64,000 nt of DNA from Rosenbergiella epipactidis (GTDB taxonomy: Bacteria; Pseudomonadota; Gammaproteobacteria; Enterobacterales; Enterobacteriaceae): contig NZ_JABBFQ010000002.1 in the NCBI RefSeq assembly GCF_018494055.1, forward strand, positions 310,001-374,000. The letters are read 5' to 3'. Positions 31,200 to 40,615 of this stretch are shown piece after piece (position 1 is the stretch's first letter; each line of letters begins with the position of its first letter). The position numbers and the translations under genes were made by a program. The notes beneath the pieces are model-generated. The model was not told the DNA's origin. It did not search any database and saw nothing but the letters and a program-made list of their open reading frames with translations.

Positions 31200-32438
31200 A
31201 TGTTTAAGTGTTATTTCCCACGCCCACTGCTCTTTTTCACTAGCGCAGCCGTATGGAGTTTGGTCGTGGTTCTTTTTTGGTTCAGTGTCGCCGCACAGTT
31301 ACCGGCCCATTTTCCGTCACTCGCCAAGGCTTTTCTGGCGCCGTTACCGACAACCGTTGCGCGGTTCTGGCAACTCAGTTACCTCTGGTTCTATCTCTAT
31401 TTCTGGGCCGCTGTCACGATCTTCGCCGCAATATGGCGAGTCATCGATAATCATCCTTGGCAACGCTGGTCCGTTTGGGGATTGGCGCTCATTATTTTTT
31501 CAACCTGGTTTAGTGTTCAAGTCGGTGTTGCGATAAATGCTTGGTATGCCCCTTTTGGCGATCTTATCCAAAAAGCGCTGGGGAAAGCAGGATCGGTGAA
31601 AATTGACGATTTTTATCAGCAAATCTACGCATTTCTCGGTATTGCATTAGTCGCCGTCGTGGTCGGTGTATTGAATAACTTCTTCGTTAGCCACTGGGTA
31701 TTTCGCTGGCGTACCGCAATGAACAACTTTTTTATGGCGAATTGGGGACAGTTACGCCATGTCGAAGGGGCCTCTCAGCGGGTACAAGAAGATACGATGC
31801 GCTTTGCGGACACCTTGGAAAGTTGGGGCGTGAGCTTACTGCAAGCGATTATGACGTTGATAGCATTCCTACCGATCTTGGCACAGCTTTCCGTACACGT
31901 AAAATCGGTACCGATTATCGGCGATATTCCCTATGCACTGGTGATCATTGCCATTGTATGGTCGCTGTTTGGGACAGCTTTATTAGCGGTTGTTGGAATA
32001 AAACTGCCGGGGCTCTCCTTTAAAAACCAACGGGTAGAAGCCGCCTATCGTAAAGAGTTAGTCTATGGTGAGGACGATGCTAGTCGGGCTACGCCGCCGA
32101 CGGTGAAAGCGCTCTATAATCAAGTGCGCCATAACTACTTTCGTCTCTACTTCCATTATCTCTACTTCAACATTACCCGTATTTTGTATCTACAAGTCGA
32201 TAATGTCTTTGGCTTATTTGTGCTGTTCCCCGCTATCGTGGCGGGAACGATCACCTTAGGGTTAATGAATCAAATCTCTAACGTGTTCGACCAAGTACGC
32301 TCATCATTCCAATACTTGATCAATTCATGGTCCACGTTAGTCGAATTGATGTCAATCTATAAGCGTCTTCATAGTTTTGAGATGATCCTCAAGGATAAGC
32401 CCCACCGTGACTTAATCAATGATGCCTCAGAGATGTGA
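31200..32438 (+). CDS. sbmA: Peptide antibiotic transporter SbmA
   Basis: An inner-membrane protein of 412 residues (E. coli 406). It contains the SbmA/BacA features seen across the chain: [18 protein letters not shown] at the first helix, [42 protein letters not shown], and the C-terminal [27 protein letters not shown]. It uses the proton gradient to import peptides such as microcins B17 and J25, bleomycin and proline-rich peptides. GGGAG lies 6 bases before the ATG. In E. coli yaiW follows; here an unrelated exported protein does, after a terminator. Confidence 0.94.
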   Translation: MFKCYFPRPLLFFTSAAVWSLVVVLFWFSVAAQLPAHFPSLAKAFLAPLPTTVARFWQLSYLWFYLYFWAAVTIFAAIWRVIDNHPWQRWSVWGLALIIFSTWFSVQVGVAINAWYAPFGDLIQKALGKAGSVKIDDFYQQIYAFLGIALVAVVVGVLNNFFVSHWVFRWRTAMNNFFMANWGQLRHVEGASQRVQEDTMRFADTLESWGVSLLQAIMTLIAFLPILAQLSVHVKSVPIIGDIPYALVIIAIVWSLFGTALLAVVGIKLPGLSFKNQRVEAAYRKELVYGEDDASRATPPTVKALYNQVRHNYFRLYFHYLYFNITRILYLQVDNVFGLFVLFPAIVAGTITLGLMNQISNVFDQVRSSFQYLINSWSTLVELMSIYKRLHSFEMILKDKPHRDLINDASEM

Positions 32439-32448
32439 ATGATAAAGG

Positions 32449-32474
32449 AAAGGTGAGGTAACTCACCTTTTTTG
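32449..32474 (+). terminator. Terminator after sbmA
   Basis: AAAGGTGAG (32449-32457) pairs with CTCACCTTT (32462-32470), loop GTAA, then T-run to 32473. Confidence 0.88.
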
Positions 32475-32496
32475 TCCCCTAATGAGGAAGAAGATA

Positions 32497-33396
32497 ATGA
32501 AACGCGTTACCCCGGTTCTACTTGCTTCGTTAATCACAGTGGGCTTCTCATGCAGTCCCTTCTCTTATGCCCAGACGATTAAAACCCTTAACGTCAGTCA
32601 AATTCACCCCACACAACCGGCAATTGGTGACGATGAAGTGAATTATAAAGTTGCCAAGTTACAGAGCGATCACAAAGCGTTATTCAACGAATTCTGTGAA
32701 GATATTGGCGCGAAAGGTGTTAAGACCTTCGATAGCCAATCATCCCTCGCACAACCGACTAGCTTTAGCTGCCTTGCGGCGCGCGGCACTGACGCAGAGG
32801 ATGTGAAAAGTGCCGTCATTGCACCGGACCATCATATCTACCTGACCGATGGCCACCACACGGTATCGACCTTTCGAGCGCTCGCTAATAATCAGGATTT
32901 TCCATTTGTAGTCCGTATTACCAATGACTTCAGTCATCTAGCGTCGATGGACCGCTTCTGGAGTACGATGCAACAACAGCATTTGACCTGGCTTGAAGAC
33001 CCACAAGGAAAACCGGTGGCTCCCGCTCAGTTGCCTCAACAGGTCGGTTTGCAGGCCATGCAAAACGACCCTTATCGCTCAATTGTCTATTTTCTACGGG
33101 GCATCGCCTACGATAAACCCGATCAAGCACCACCGTTCTTAGAGTTCTACCTAGGTAGCTGGCTCCGCTCGCAGCAACCTGTAAATACTCAGCAGCTATC
33201 GACCAAAGCTGGCTATATGGCTTATTTAGAGCAAGCCGCCGCACGCTTAGTCGCCGCGCAGGGGAGTCAGCATTCTACCGATAAAGCAGACTCTCCGACC
33301 TTATCGCAGTTAGGACAACGTCAAACCGTTAATGAGAAGAAGCTAAACAAATTAGCCGAACCGGGCGGGAAATTATCCCTCTTATTTAAAGAGTGA
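32497..33396 (+). CDS. Exported ParB/Srx-like (ParBc_2) protein
   Basis: A protein of 299 residues with a signal peptide (MKRVTPVLLASLITVGFSCSPFSYA). The mature start TLNVSQIHPTQPAIGDDEVNYKVAKL and the D118-GHHT motif with VIAPDHHIYLTDGHH match the putative ParB-like nuclease family (ParBc_2). Cys residues at about 63 and 86 could form a disulfide in the periplasm. Nuclease activity is not shown for this group, and phosphotransfer or binding roles are equally possible. GAGGAAG lies before the ATG at 32497. It sits between terminators and so is its own unit. Confidence 0.65.
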   Translation: MKRVTPVLLASLITVGFSCSPFSYAQTIKTLNVSQIHPTQPAIGDDEVNYKVAKLQSDHKALFNEFCEDIGAKGVKTFDSQSSLAQPTSFSCLAARGTDAEDVKSAVIAPDHHIYLTDGHHTVSTFRALANNQDFPFVVRITNDFSHLASMDRFWSTMQQQHLTWLEDPQGKPVAPAQLPQQVGLQAMQNDPYRSIVYFLRGIAYDKPDQAPPFLEFYLGSWLRSQQPVNTQQLSTKAGYMAYLEQAAARLVAAQGSQHSTDKADSPTLSQLGQRQTVNEKKLNKLAEPGGKLSLLFKE

Positions 33397-33402
33397 TAAC
33401 GG

Positions 33403-33432
33403 AAAAAAGACCTCTTGATGAGGCCTTTTTTT
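33403..33432. terminator. Bidirectional terminator
   Basis: AAAGACCTC (33406-33414) and GAGGCCTTT (33420-33428), one A/C mismatch, with A-run before and T-run after. Ends the ParB-like gene and the yncE-like gene. Confidence 0.8.
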
Positions 33433-33433
33433 A

Positions 33434-34471
33434 TTACAACGTGATGCGCAACACAGTATCTGGCTGCGTAGCTTCTTTCTCACGAGAAGAGGGTTGCTTA
33501 ACCGTGACATACAGGACATCGCCCTTGTCGGACAGCGCTAAGCTATTTGGCATACCGTCCGTTTTAACGGTGCGTTTAACCTGATAGGTTTTCGTATCGA
33601 CAATGCTGACGGTTCCGGCTTTACGGTGCGTCACATACAGCTCTTGGCGCTGTGTATTGAATAGAACACCTAAGGATTCGGGAACCTTAATGCTGGTTAA
33701 GACTTTATTCGTTTGGGTATCAATGACCACAACCTGCGGCTGTTTGAAATCCGCAATAAATGCACGATGACCTGCAGTATCCAAACTGACATTTAACAGC
33801 ATATGATCGCCCGGTAAATCCAGCTTCGTCCGTTTTACAATGCTATTATTTTGCGTATCGATCTTGATCCATTCTGCATCGGCATTGGAGAGGTATAGCG
33901 CATGCTGTGAGGCATCGATAGCCAGACCTGTCGCCATTTTACCCACGCCGGTGATGGTTTTGATCACTTTCAGTGATTTACCGTCGAGTACCCACACCAC
34001 ACTCTCAGCCCCTACACCCGTCGCATAGACTTGATGGGTGGTTGGATCGACCGTAATCTCACGAATTTGTGGCGGTCGGAAAGACTCGGTACGTTGGCGC
34101 GTTTCAACCACTTGTTGAGCGATAATTTTATGCGTTTTTAAGTCAATCGCGGTAATCGAGCCATCGCGCGTATTACCGGTATAGAGGATATGTTGGGTAT
34201 TATCGATGGCAACGCCAAAGGGTTTAAGTGGCTCTTTGATCACTTGTTCGGTCTTCAAGCTTTGCGGGTTAAGTACATATACCGCACCGCCGGTTTCTTG
34301 TCGGCTGCCAGCACTGGCTACATATAACTGCGGTGAAGATTGACCATAAGCCAGCTCGTAAAGCCCTTTGGAAACAGGCTGAGTGAGTGTTTGTGCTTCC
34401 TCAGCAAATGCTCCCGCAGAGAAGAGCGCTGTTACCAGCAATAATGGACGGAAAAGAGAATTGCGTTGCAT
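33434..34471 (-). CDS. yncE: YncE-like periplasmic beta-propeller
   Basis: A protein of 345 residues from the ATG at 34471 (GAGG 8 bases upstream). Signal peptide MQRNSLFRPLLLVTALFSAGAFA. A seven-bladed YVTN-type propeller follows: KGLYELAYGQSSPQLYVASAG, LKPFGVAIDN, MATGLAIDASQHALYLSNADAEW, VSLDTAGHRAFIADFKQPQVVVIDTQ, and DGMPNSLALSDKGDVLYVTVKQ, matching E. coli YncE along the length. E. coli YncE binds DNA in vitro and is iron-responsive; its role is unclear. Here it stands without a TonB receptor gene. Confidence 0.88.
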   Translation of the reverse strand: MQRNSLFRPLLLVTALFSAGAFAEEAQTLTQPVSKGLYELAYGQSSPQLYVASAGSRQETGGAVYVLNPQSLKTEQVIKEPLKPFGVAIDNTQHILYTGNTRDGSITAIDLKTHKIIAQQVVETRQRTESFRPPQIREITVDPTTHQVYATGVGAESVVWVLDGKSLKVIKTITGVGKMATGLAIDASQHALYLSNADAEWIKIDTQNNSIVKRTKLDLPGDHMLLNVSLDTAGHRAFIADFKQPQVVVIDTQTNKVLTSIKVPESLGVLFNTQRQELYVTHRKAGTVSIVDTKTYQVKRTVKTDGMPNSLALSDKGDVLYVTVKQPSSREKEATQPDTVLRITL

Positions 34472-34585
34472 AGTCATTACCTCTGTCATTGCACTTTGGG
34501 TCACCAACAGAGCCCTTAGCGCTTATCATGTTGAGAAACGCTAAGAGTGTAATAGATTTTTCAAATGATAAATATAATCATTTCG

Positions 34586-35497
34586 TTATTTGTTTGCGGA
34601 CGCGAGTAACGCGGAACGGATAAAACCTTTATGCTCAACTAAGCGGGCTTGTGCCTGCTCTGCCGTTAATTCTGCCAAGATCATCAGTATCGCGGTTTTA
34701 CACTGTCCGTTACAGGCCGCAAGAGCTGTTTCCGCCTCTTCCGCCCCACAGCCAGTGGCTTCGATCACGATATTTTTTTGCCGTTGAACGAGCTTCTGAT
34801 TAGTAGCTTCCACATCGACCATTAAATTGCCAAATACCTTTCCGCTGCGGATCATTGACCCCGTCGTCAACATATTCAGAATCATTTTTTGTGCAGTCCC
34901 AGCCTTCAACCGAGACGATCCAGTCACCACTTCAGGCCCTACCACCGCGCTAAGCGCGATCTCTGCACACTCCGCCATAGGGCTTTGCACATTACAGCTG
35001 ATGGCAATGGTGACCGCTCCACACTGTTTCGCCCAAGATAACGCCCCCAACACATAGGGTGTGCGACCGCTGGCGGCGATACCGACCAAAATATCCTGTT
35101 CGCAGAAATTAATCGCCTGTAAGTCTTTAGCCCCTTGCTCTGCATTATCTTCAGCGTTCTCAACAGCCTGTAGAATCGCCCGATGTCCCCCTGCAATCAG
35201 CCCAATAACTTGATCCGGTGAGGTGCCAAAGGTGGGTGGACACTCACTAGCATCCAAAATACCTAAACGTCCCGACGTGCCCGCGCCACTATAAATTAAG
35301 CGCCCACCTCGGGCAAAAGCCGCGGTAATCGCGTCAACTGCCTGGGTGATTTCCGGCAAAATCGCCTCAACCGCGAAGGCTACTTTTTTATCTTCGTCGT
35401 TAATGACCTTGAGCATTTCGGCAGTCGATAACTGGTCGATATTTTCACTTGCAGTATTGCGACCTTCGGTCACGAGATGATGGAGATTAAGGGACAT
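34586..35497 (-). CDS. murQ: N-acetylmuramic acid 6-phosphate etherase
   Basis: A SIS-domain enzyme of 303 residues that removes lactate from MurNAc-6-phosphate to give GlcNAc-6-phosphate during cell-wall recycling. Motifs: [18 protein letters not shown] at the N-terminus, [28 protein letters not shown] (sugar-phosphate site) near 65-92, and [20 protein letters not shown]. The ATG at 35497 has AAGG 7 bases upstream; the earlier TTG is less likely. murP and murR are not adjacent, so it probably handles recycled anhydroMurNAc via AnmK. Confidence 0.95.
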   Translation of the reverse strand: MSLNLHHLVTEGRNTASENIDQLSTAEMLKVINDEDKKVAFAVEAILPEITQAVDAITAAFARGGRLIYSGAGTSGRLGILDASECPPTFGTSPDQVIGLIAGGHRAILQAVENAEDNAEQGAKDLQAINFCEQDILVGIAASGRTPYVLGALSWAKQCGAVTIAISCNVQSPMAECAEIALSAVVGPEVVTGSSRLKAGTAQKMILNMLTTGSMIRSGKVFGNLMVDVEATNQKLVQRQKNIVIEATGCGAEEAETALAACNGQCKTAILMILAELTAEQAQARLVEHKGFIRSALLASANK

Positions 35498-35517
35498 AAT
35501 CAAGCCTTATTTTGCAC

Positions 35518-35564
35518 AAAAAAACGGGAGTGATGAAGGGGATTAACCCTATCATGCACTCCCG
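35518..35564 (-). terminator. Terminator of gltP
   Basis: On the minus strand CGGGAGT and ACTCCCG (35525-35531 with 35558-35564) close a longer hairpin, followed by T7 (35524-35518). It sits in the gap before murQ. Confidence 0.8.
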
Positions 35565-35587
35565 ATCAATCAGTAATCAATAGTCTA

Positions 35588-36892
35588 TTATTTAGCGCGC
35601 GACGTCCCCAGCATTTGCTGTTCGTATGCCCGCGCTTTATTCACATCAAACTGTTTTTCCCAGCAAGAGATGACCAAGACGGCTAAGGCATTACCAACCA
35701 CATTCAATGCGGTACGTGCCATATCCATAATGCGGTCAACCCCAGCGATAAAGGCTAAGCCTTCTAACGGGATGCCTACGCTACCCAGTGTGGCCAATAA
35801 CACCACGAAAGAGACGCCTGGTACACCGGCGATACCTTTCGAGGTCACCATTAAGGTAAGAACTAAAATAATTTGATGGGTCAAGGAAAGCTCAATACCA
35901 TATAGCTGAGCAATAAAGATTGCCGCAATACTTTGATAAAGCGTAGAACCGTCTAAGTTAAAGGAATAACCGGTCGGAACAACGAAGCTAGTGATTGATT
36001 TCGGCGCACCATAAGCTTCCATCTTTTCCATGATCCGAGGCAGCACAGTCTCTGAACTTGAGGTTGAATAGGACAGGATAAGCTCATCTTTTAATATGCG
36101 CATCAGTGTCCAAATATTCAGACTGCAAAGCTTCGCAACACCGCCCAAGATAACAAAGGCAAATAACAAAATGGCGGCATACACCAGTCCAACTAGCTTC
36201 GCGAGCGGATAAAGCGATGCAAAACCAAAGTTAGCCACGGTCACGGTCAACAGCGCAAACACACCGACGGGTGCATAACGCATGATCATATTGGTGACTT
36301 TAAACATGGTTTCGGAGATCGAACGGAAAACAGAAACCAGCGGATCGCGGTGTTCTGCTGGTAGCGACGATAAGCCTAAACCAAACAATACCGAGAAGAA
36401 GATAATCGCTAGCATGTCGCCATTGGCAAAAGAGACAAATATATTTTGCGGGATGATCGACAGGATAGTGGTCACTAAGCTATGAGGCCCGTTCTGCACT
36501 TGTTGCGTCGTAGCTTCGTATTTTGAGATATCGGTCGTGGTTAACGCAGACATATCAATGCCGGTTCCTGGATGGAACACATTGGCTAATGTCAGGCCGA
36601 CCACGATAGCAATGGTGGTGATCACTTCAAAATAGATAATGGTTTTAAGGCCAATACGCCCTAATTTTTTCGCGTCGCCGACACCGGCAATCCCGACGAT
36701 AAGCGATGAAACAACGATCGGGATCACAATCATTTTGATCAAATGAATGAAGATGTCACCCGCAGGTTTTAACACATTGACCACCAGCCAGTCGCGGCTA
36801 TCTGGTGCATTGTGGAGGATGCTTCCGGCAACAATCCCTAAAATCAGTGCAATTAGGATTTGCCAAGCAAGAGTGATTTTGAAGCCTTTCAT
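35588..36892 (-). CDS. gltP: Glutamate/aspartate:H+ symporter GltP
   Basis: A DAACS-family transporter of 434 residues (E. coli 437). It aligns by eye with E. coli GltP: DSRDWLVVNVLKPAGDIFIHLIKMIVIPIVVSSLIVGIAGVGDAKKLGRIGLKTIIYFE, SSSETVLPRIMEK (serine-rich HP1 loop), VPTGYSFNLDGSTLYQ and the HP2 region GIAGVPGVSFVVLLATL. It imports glutamate and aspartate across the inner membrane. It is divergent from acs across a 492-bp gap, as in the related E. coli 92-minute neighbourhood where gltP lies close to acs. Confidence 0.94.
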   Translation of the reverse strand: MKGFKITLAWQILIALILGIVAGSILHNAPDSRDWLVVNVLKPAGDIFIHLIKMIVIPIVVSSLIVGIAGVGDAKKLGRIGLKTIIYFEVITTIAIVVGLTLANVFHPGTGIDMSALTTTDISKYEATTQQVQNGPHSLVTTILSIIPQNIFVSFANGDMLAIIFFSVLFGLGLSSLPAEHRDPLVSVFRSISETMFKVTNMIMRYAPVGVFALLTVTVANFGFASLYPLAKLVGLVYAAILLFAFVILGGVAKLCSLNIWTLMRILKDELILSYSTSSSETVLPRIMEKMEAYGAPKSITSFVVPTGYSFNLDGSTLYQSIAAIFIAQLYGIELSLTHQIILVLTLMVTSKGIAGVPGVSFVVLLATLGSVGIPLEGLAFIAGVDRIMDMARTALNVVGNALAVLVISCWEKQFDVNKARAYEQQMLGTSRAK

Positions 36893-37384
36893 AGAATAGT
36901 GGTTTCCTCAGTCAAACTGCCTTTCACTCTTCAGTGACAAGAGAAGTACGCAGAAATAAAAATGCCAAAAATAAAACGGCCAAGTCTTTGATGTTTGTGT
37001 GCTAAAACCGCCTCCTGCGATTTTGTGTGCTATGTATTACCATTTTCTCTCTGCCGGGCGCAAGCTTTGATAAACATCGGATAATTCTCTTTTGATAATC
37101 CATTATCGTATATAGATAGTAGTTTTTTATAACCCTATCTTCTAAAAGAATAAATTTCGCTTAGTTAAATGCGCACGTTTTGAAAAAAATTTTTCTTTGA
37201 CCCTGTCCGTCGCTAGGCATTTTCGGTCGATTTTGCCAGAATGGCCGAGAATACCGATAAAATTGACGTGTCGGTAAATAACGATGCAATCCCGTGATCT
37301 CTGGCACATATCCCAAACAAATCACCGGCTTGGTCTTTTATCATGCATCTTTTCACATAAAATTAACAAAAAAGGAGACCTGTC
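36893..37384. other. Divergent control region gltP/acs
   Basis: About 490 bp without a gene. The stretch 37080-37200 is AT-rich. A CRP-like site lies at 37293-37308 and a TATCAT -10-like hexamer at 37339-37344. I found no other clear operator. Confidence 0.5.
37293..37308. promoter_or_regulatory. CRP-like site upstream of acs
   Basis: CGTGA-TCTCTG-GCACA matches 8 of 10 CRP core bases, centred about 84 bp before the acs ATG. acs is CRP-activated in E. coli. Spacing to the -10 candidate is not ideal. Confidence 0.45.
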
Positions 37385-39340
37385 ATGAGCCAACCCATTA
37401 CTCACCCGATCATGGATGCCATTGCTGCCAATACACACATCAACGAAGAGCAGTACGCCAAGCTCTATCAACAATCGGTGGACGATCCCACTGCGTTCTG
37501 GCAGGAACACGCACAGATCCTTGATTGGATCACCCCTTTTACCCGCGTAAAAAATACGCATTTCGAGCCAGGTAATATTGATATTCGTTGGTTCGAGGAT
37601 GGTCAGCTTAACCTTGCGGCCAACTGTTTAGACCGACATCTGGCGCAACATGGCGATAAGCCGGCGATTATCTGGGAAAGCGATGACGGTAGCGAAAGCC
37701 GAACCCTAACCTACCGTGAATTACACCAACAAGTCTGTCAGTTTGCCAATGTCCTGACATCAATGGGGATTAAACCTCAAGACGTCGTCGCACTCTATAT
37801 GCCGATGGTCCCGGAAGCAGCGGTCGCTATGTTGGCCTGTGCACGTATTGGTGCCATCCATTCCGTTATTTTTGGCGGATTCTCGCCGGATGCGGTAGCG
37901 GGTCGGATTATTGATAGCCAAGCAAAATTAGTGGTTACCGCCGATCAGGGTCTTCGCGCAGGACGCCCCATCCCATTGAAGAAGAATGTCGATGATGCTT
38001 TGGCAAACCCTGCCGTAACCAGCGTGAAAAACGTTATTGTCTATTCGCGTACCGGCCAATCGCCGAGTTGGCATGCACCCCGCGATTGTTGGTGGCATGA
38101 ACTGATGGCCGATGCCCCGACTGAACACCAGCCGATGGCGATGAACGCAGAAGATCCTTTATTTATTCTTTATACTTCGGGGTCTACCGGGCAGCCAAAA
38201 GGGGTGTTGCACACGACAGGTGGTTACTTAGTTTACGCCGCAACAACTTTTAAATATGTCTTCGACTACCAGCCAGACGATATTTACTGGTGTACCGCGG
38301 ATGTCGGTTGGATCACCGGACACAGCTATTTGCTTTACGGGCCACTGGCGTGCGGCGCAACCACTTTACTGTTTGAAGGGGTGCCTAACTGGCCAACCGC
38401 TTCGCGGATGGCAGAAGTGGTCGATAAATACCAAGTCAGTATTCTGTACACCGCCCCCACCGCGATACGTGCCTTGATGGCAGAAGGCGATAAAGCGATT
38501 CAAGGGACCGATCGCGGTTCGCTGCGGGTGCTGGGATCGGTCGGTGAGCCGATTAACCCTGAAGCTTGGGAGTGGTTTTTCACCAAGATGGGAAATAGCC
38601 GCTGCCCTATCGTCGACACTTGGTGGCAAACCGAAACCGGTGGTTTTATGATTGCCCCATTACCGGGCGCCACACCGTTGAAACCCGGTTCGGCAACCCG
38701 TCCTTTCTTTGGCGTCAAGCCCGCCTTGGTGGATAATGAAGGCGTTATTCAAGAAGGGGTTTGCGAGGGTAACCTAGTGATCACCGATTCATGGCCAGGC
38801 CAAGCGCGGACACTATTTGGCGATCACCAACGTTTTGAACAAACCTACTTCTCCACCTTCCAAAACGCCTATTTCAGCGGTGATGGTGCGCGTCGTGACG
38901 AAGATGGCTATTACTGGATCACCGGTCGGGTTGATGATGTGTTAAACGTTTCTGGCCACCGATTAGGGACCGCCGAAATCGAATCCGCGTTAGTCTCGCA
39001 TCCTAAGGTCGCTGAAGCTGCCGTCGTCGGTATTCCGCACTCTATTAAGGGCCAAGCCATTTACGCTTATGTCACCCTGAACAGTGGTGAAGAGCCGACG
39101 AGCGAACTCTACAATGAGGTTCGCCAGTGGGTACGTAAAGAAATAGGCCCGATTGCCACCCCGGACGTACTGCACTGGGCAGAGATGCTCCCTAAAACGC
39201 GTTCCGGTAAGATTATGCGTCGTATCCTACGTAAAATTGCGGTAGGGGATACCACTAACTTGGGTGACACGTCGACGTTGGCCGATCCCGGTGTGGTCGA
39301 GAAGTTATTAGAAGAAAAGCAGAGTATTAAGCAACCTTAA
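37385..39340 (+). CDS. acs: Acetyl-CoA synthetase
   Basis: An AMP-forming ligase of 651 residues (E. coli 652) that activates acetate to acetyl-CoA. Motifs: [20 protein letters not shown] (A3 loop), [14 protein letters not shown] (A5), [23 protein letters not shown] (A8 hinge) and [15 protein letters not shown] with Lys609, the residue controlled by Pat/CobB acetylation in Salmonella. AAGGAG precedes the ATG. In E. coli yjcH-actP follow; here a terminator and yohJK follow instead, so the acetate permease ActP is missing from this site. Confidence 0.97.
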   Translation: MSQPITHPIMDAIAANTHINEEQYAKLYQQSVDDPTAFWQEHAQILDWITPFTRVKNTHFEPGNIDIRWFEDGQLNLAANCLDRHLAQHGDKPAIIWESDDGSESRTLTYRELHQQVCQFANVLTSMGIKPQDVVALYMPMVPEAAVAMLACARIGAIHSVIFGGFSPDAVAGRIIDSQAKLVVTADQGLRAGRPIPLKKNVDDALANPAVTSVKNVIVYSRTGQSPSWHAPRDCWWHELMADAPTEHQPMAMNAEDPLFILYTSGSTGQPKGVLHTTGGYLVYAATTFKYVFDYQPDDIYWCTADVGWITGHSYLLYGPLACGATTLLFEGVPNWPTASRMAEVVDKYQVSILYTAPTAIRALMAEGDKAIQGTDRGSLRVLGSVGEPINPEAWEWFFTKMGNSRCPIVDTWWQTETGGFMIAPLPGATPLKPGSATRPFFGVKPALVDNEGVIQEGVCEGNLVITDSWPGQARTLFGDHQRFEQTYFSTFQNAYFSGDGARRDEDGYYWITGRVDDVLNVSGHRLGTAEIESALVSHPKVAEAAVVGIPHSIKGQAIYAYVTLNSGEEPTSELYNEVRQWVRKEIGPIATPDVLHWAEMLPKTRSGKIMRRILRKIAVGDTTNLGDTSTLADPGVVEKLLEEKQSIKQP

Positions 39341-39346
39341 GCCTCA

Positions 39347-39376
39347 TGGGTCACTGCCATGCAGTGACCCACTTTT
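39347..39376 (+). terminator. Terminator after acs
   Basis: An 11-bp perfect stem TGGGTCACTGC/GCAGTGACCCA (39347-39357 with 39361-39371), loop CAT, then CTTTTC. It may also end the convergent yohK. Confidence 0.85.
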
Positions 39377-40065
39377 CAGAAGAGTAAGCGAATAAAGGGG
39401 GCTAACAGTACTGTCATAATCCCCGCAAGCATCATCACTAAACTCGAGACTACCCCTTCTTCTGGCCCCAATTGATAGGCTTTGGCCGTACCCGCTCCAT
39501 GGGAAGCCGCCCCCAAGCTAGCACCTTTCGAAATACTTTGTTTAATCATCAAACGCAGAAAGAGAAAATCACCGATAGCCATACCAAAAACCCCAGTGAT
39601 CACCACGAATAACGCGACGAGATCAGGTTGGCCACCAACCTGTTTTGCCGCCGCCAACGCGAAAGGGGTGGTGATGGATCGAACCGCTAAACTGCGCTCC
39701 ACCATTTCAGGTAATGAAAAAAGACGAGCGAGCCAGACAGAGCTCAATACTGCGACCACGACTGCGGTGAATACCCCGGCCCCGAGTGACATCCAATGCC
39801 GCCGAATCAAACCGAGGTTCTCATAAACGGGAATCGCAAACGCTAGGGTCGCTGGACCTAATAACCAGATTAACCAGTGGTTGTCGCCGATATAGTTTTG
39901 CCAAGAGATATGCGTGGTCAGCAGTAAAATAATTAACACCAAGGGCGTAAATACCAAGGGCATCAGGAGTAGTAAGCGCCAACGTCGGTAAAGACGTTTA
40001 TTAAGATAGTAGATAACAACGGTCAACACTAAGCAGCTAAGATTGGCAAGCATATTACTCATCAT
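39376..40065 (-). CDS. yohK: YohK/LrgB/CidB-family membrane protein
   Basis: A polytopic inner-membrane protein of 229 residues of the LrgB family. Seen: NHWLIWLLGPATLAFAIPVYENLGLIRRHW, ERSLAVRSITTPFALAAAKQVGG (conserved SVTTPFA-like motif) and SLGAASHGAGTAKAYQLGPEEGVVSSLVMMLAG. LrgAB/CidAB proteins were called holin-like; homologues transport pyruvate (Bacillus PftAB) or 3-hydroxypropionate (E. coli YohJK). It overlaps yohJ by 11 bp, so the two are translated together. A position beside acs fits export or uptake of small carboxylates. Confidence 0.88.
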   Translation of the reverse strand: MMSNMLANLSCLVLTVVIYYLNKRLYRRWRLLLLMPLVFTPLVLIILLLTTHISWQNYIGDNHWLIWLLGPATLAFAIPVYENLGLIRRHWMSLGAGVFTAVVVAVLSSVWLARLFSLPEMVERSLAVRSITTPFALAAAKQVGGQPDLVALFVVITGVFGMAIGDFLFLRLMIKQSISKGASLGAASHGAGTAKAYQLGPEEGVVSSLVMMLAGIMTVLLAPFIRLLF

Positions 40066-40489
40066 TCGCTCCTAATTTACGTTGTGCCCTTGCCATCTCG
40101 TAACGAAACACTCGTTCTACCACAAAGCCGGTCGCGGCTAGTACCATTATGGTGCTCAACCCTATCACTGCCACAATTTTCCATCCCTCACTGCGCAGTA
40201 ATGGGCCGTAGTTGACCACCGCCACAACGGCTGGAATAAAGAAAAGCAGCATCTCAGCTAGCAGCCAGTTACCGCCTGCCCGGATCCACTTTACCGGCAC
40301 GATACGCAACATAATGAGCAGCAGCAGTATGCCTAAGCCAATAACATTTGCCGGCAAAGGAAGATGGAAAAGATTAACCAGTAAACCGGCTAAGAGGTAT
40401 AACCCGGTATAGATACAGAGTTGCAGCGGGATTTGCCACAGGGAATCGGTTACTAACTTCTGGCGTAAGCGTCGCCATAAAGTGGACAT
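40055..40489 (-). CDS. yohJ: YohJ/LrgA/CidA-family membrane protein
   Basis: A small membrane protein of 144 residues with four predicted helices: LQLCIYTGLYLLAGLLVNLFHLPLPANVIGLGILLLLIMLRIV, WIRAGGNWLLAEMLLFFIPAVVAVVNYG, and GWKIVAVIGLSTIMVLAATGFVVE. These are hallmarks of the LrgA family, partner of LrgB. GAGG lies 7 bases before the ATG. First gene of the yohJK pair. Confidence 0.88.
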   Translation of the reverse strand: MSTLWRRLRQKLVTDSLWQIPLQLCIYTGLYLLAGLLVNLFHLPLPANVIGLGILLLLIMLRIVPVKWIRAGGNWLLAEMLLFFIPAVVAVVNYGPLLRSEGWKIVAVIGLSTIMVLAATGFVVERVFRYEMARAQRKLGANDE

Positions 40490-40585
40490 ACGAGAGCCTC
40501 GTTAGTGTCTCAATAAAAAGTCAGTATATAGCGAGGATCGGCGGCAGTGAAATGAATAAAAATCATCGACCGATACTAGGGGGGA

Positions 40586-40610
40586 GGCCCCATCCTTATA
40601 GGACGGGGCC
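40586..40610 (-). terminator. GC-rich hairpin after yjcE
   Basis: GGCCCCATCC and GGACGGGGCC pair with one mismatch and a TTATA loop, just past the yjcE stop on the minus strand. No T-tract. Confidence 0.5.
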
Positions 40611-40615
40611 AGCGA

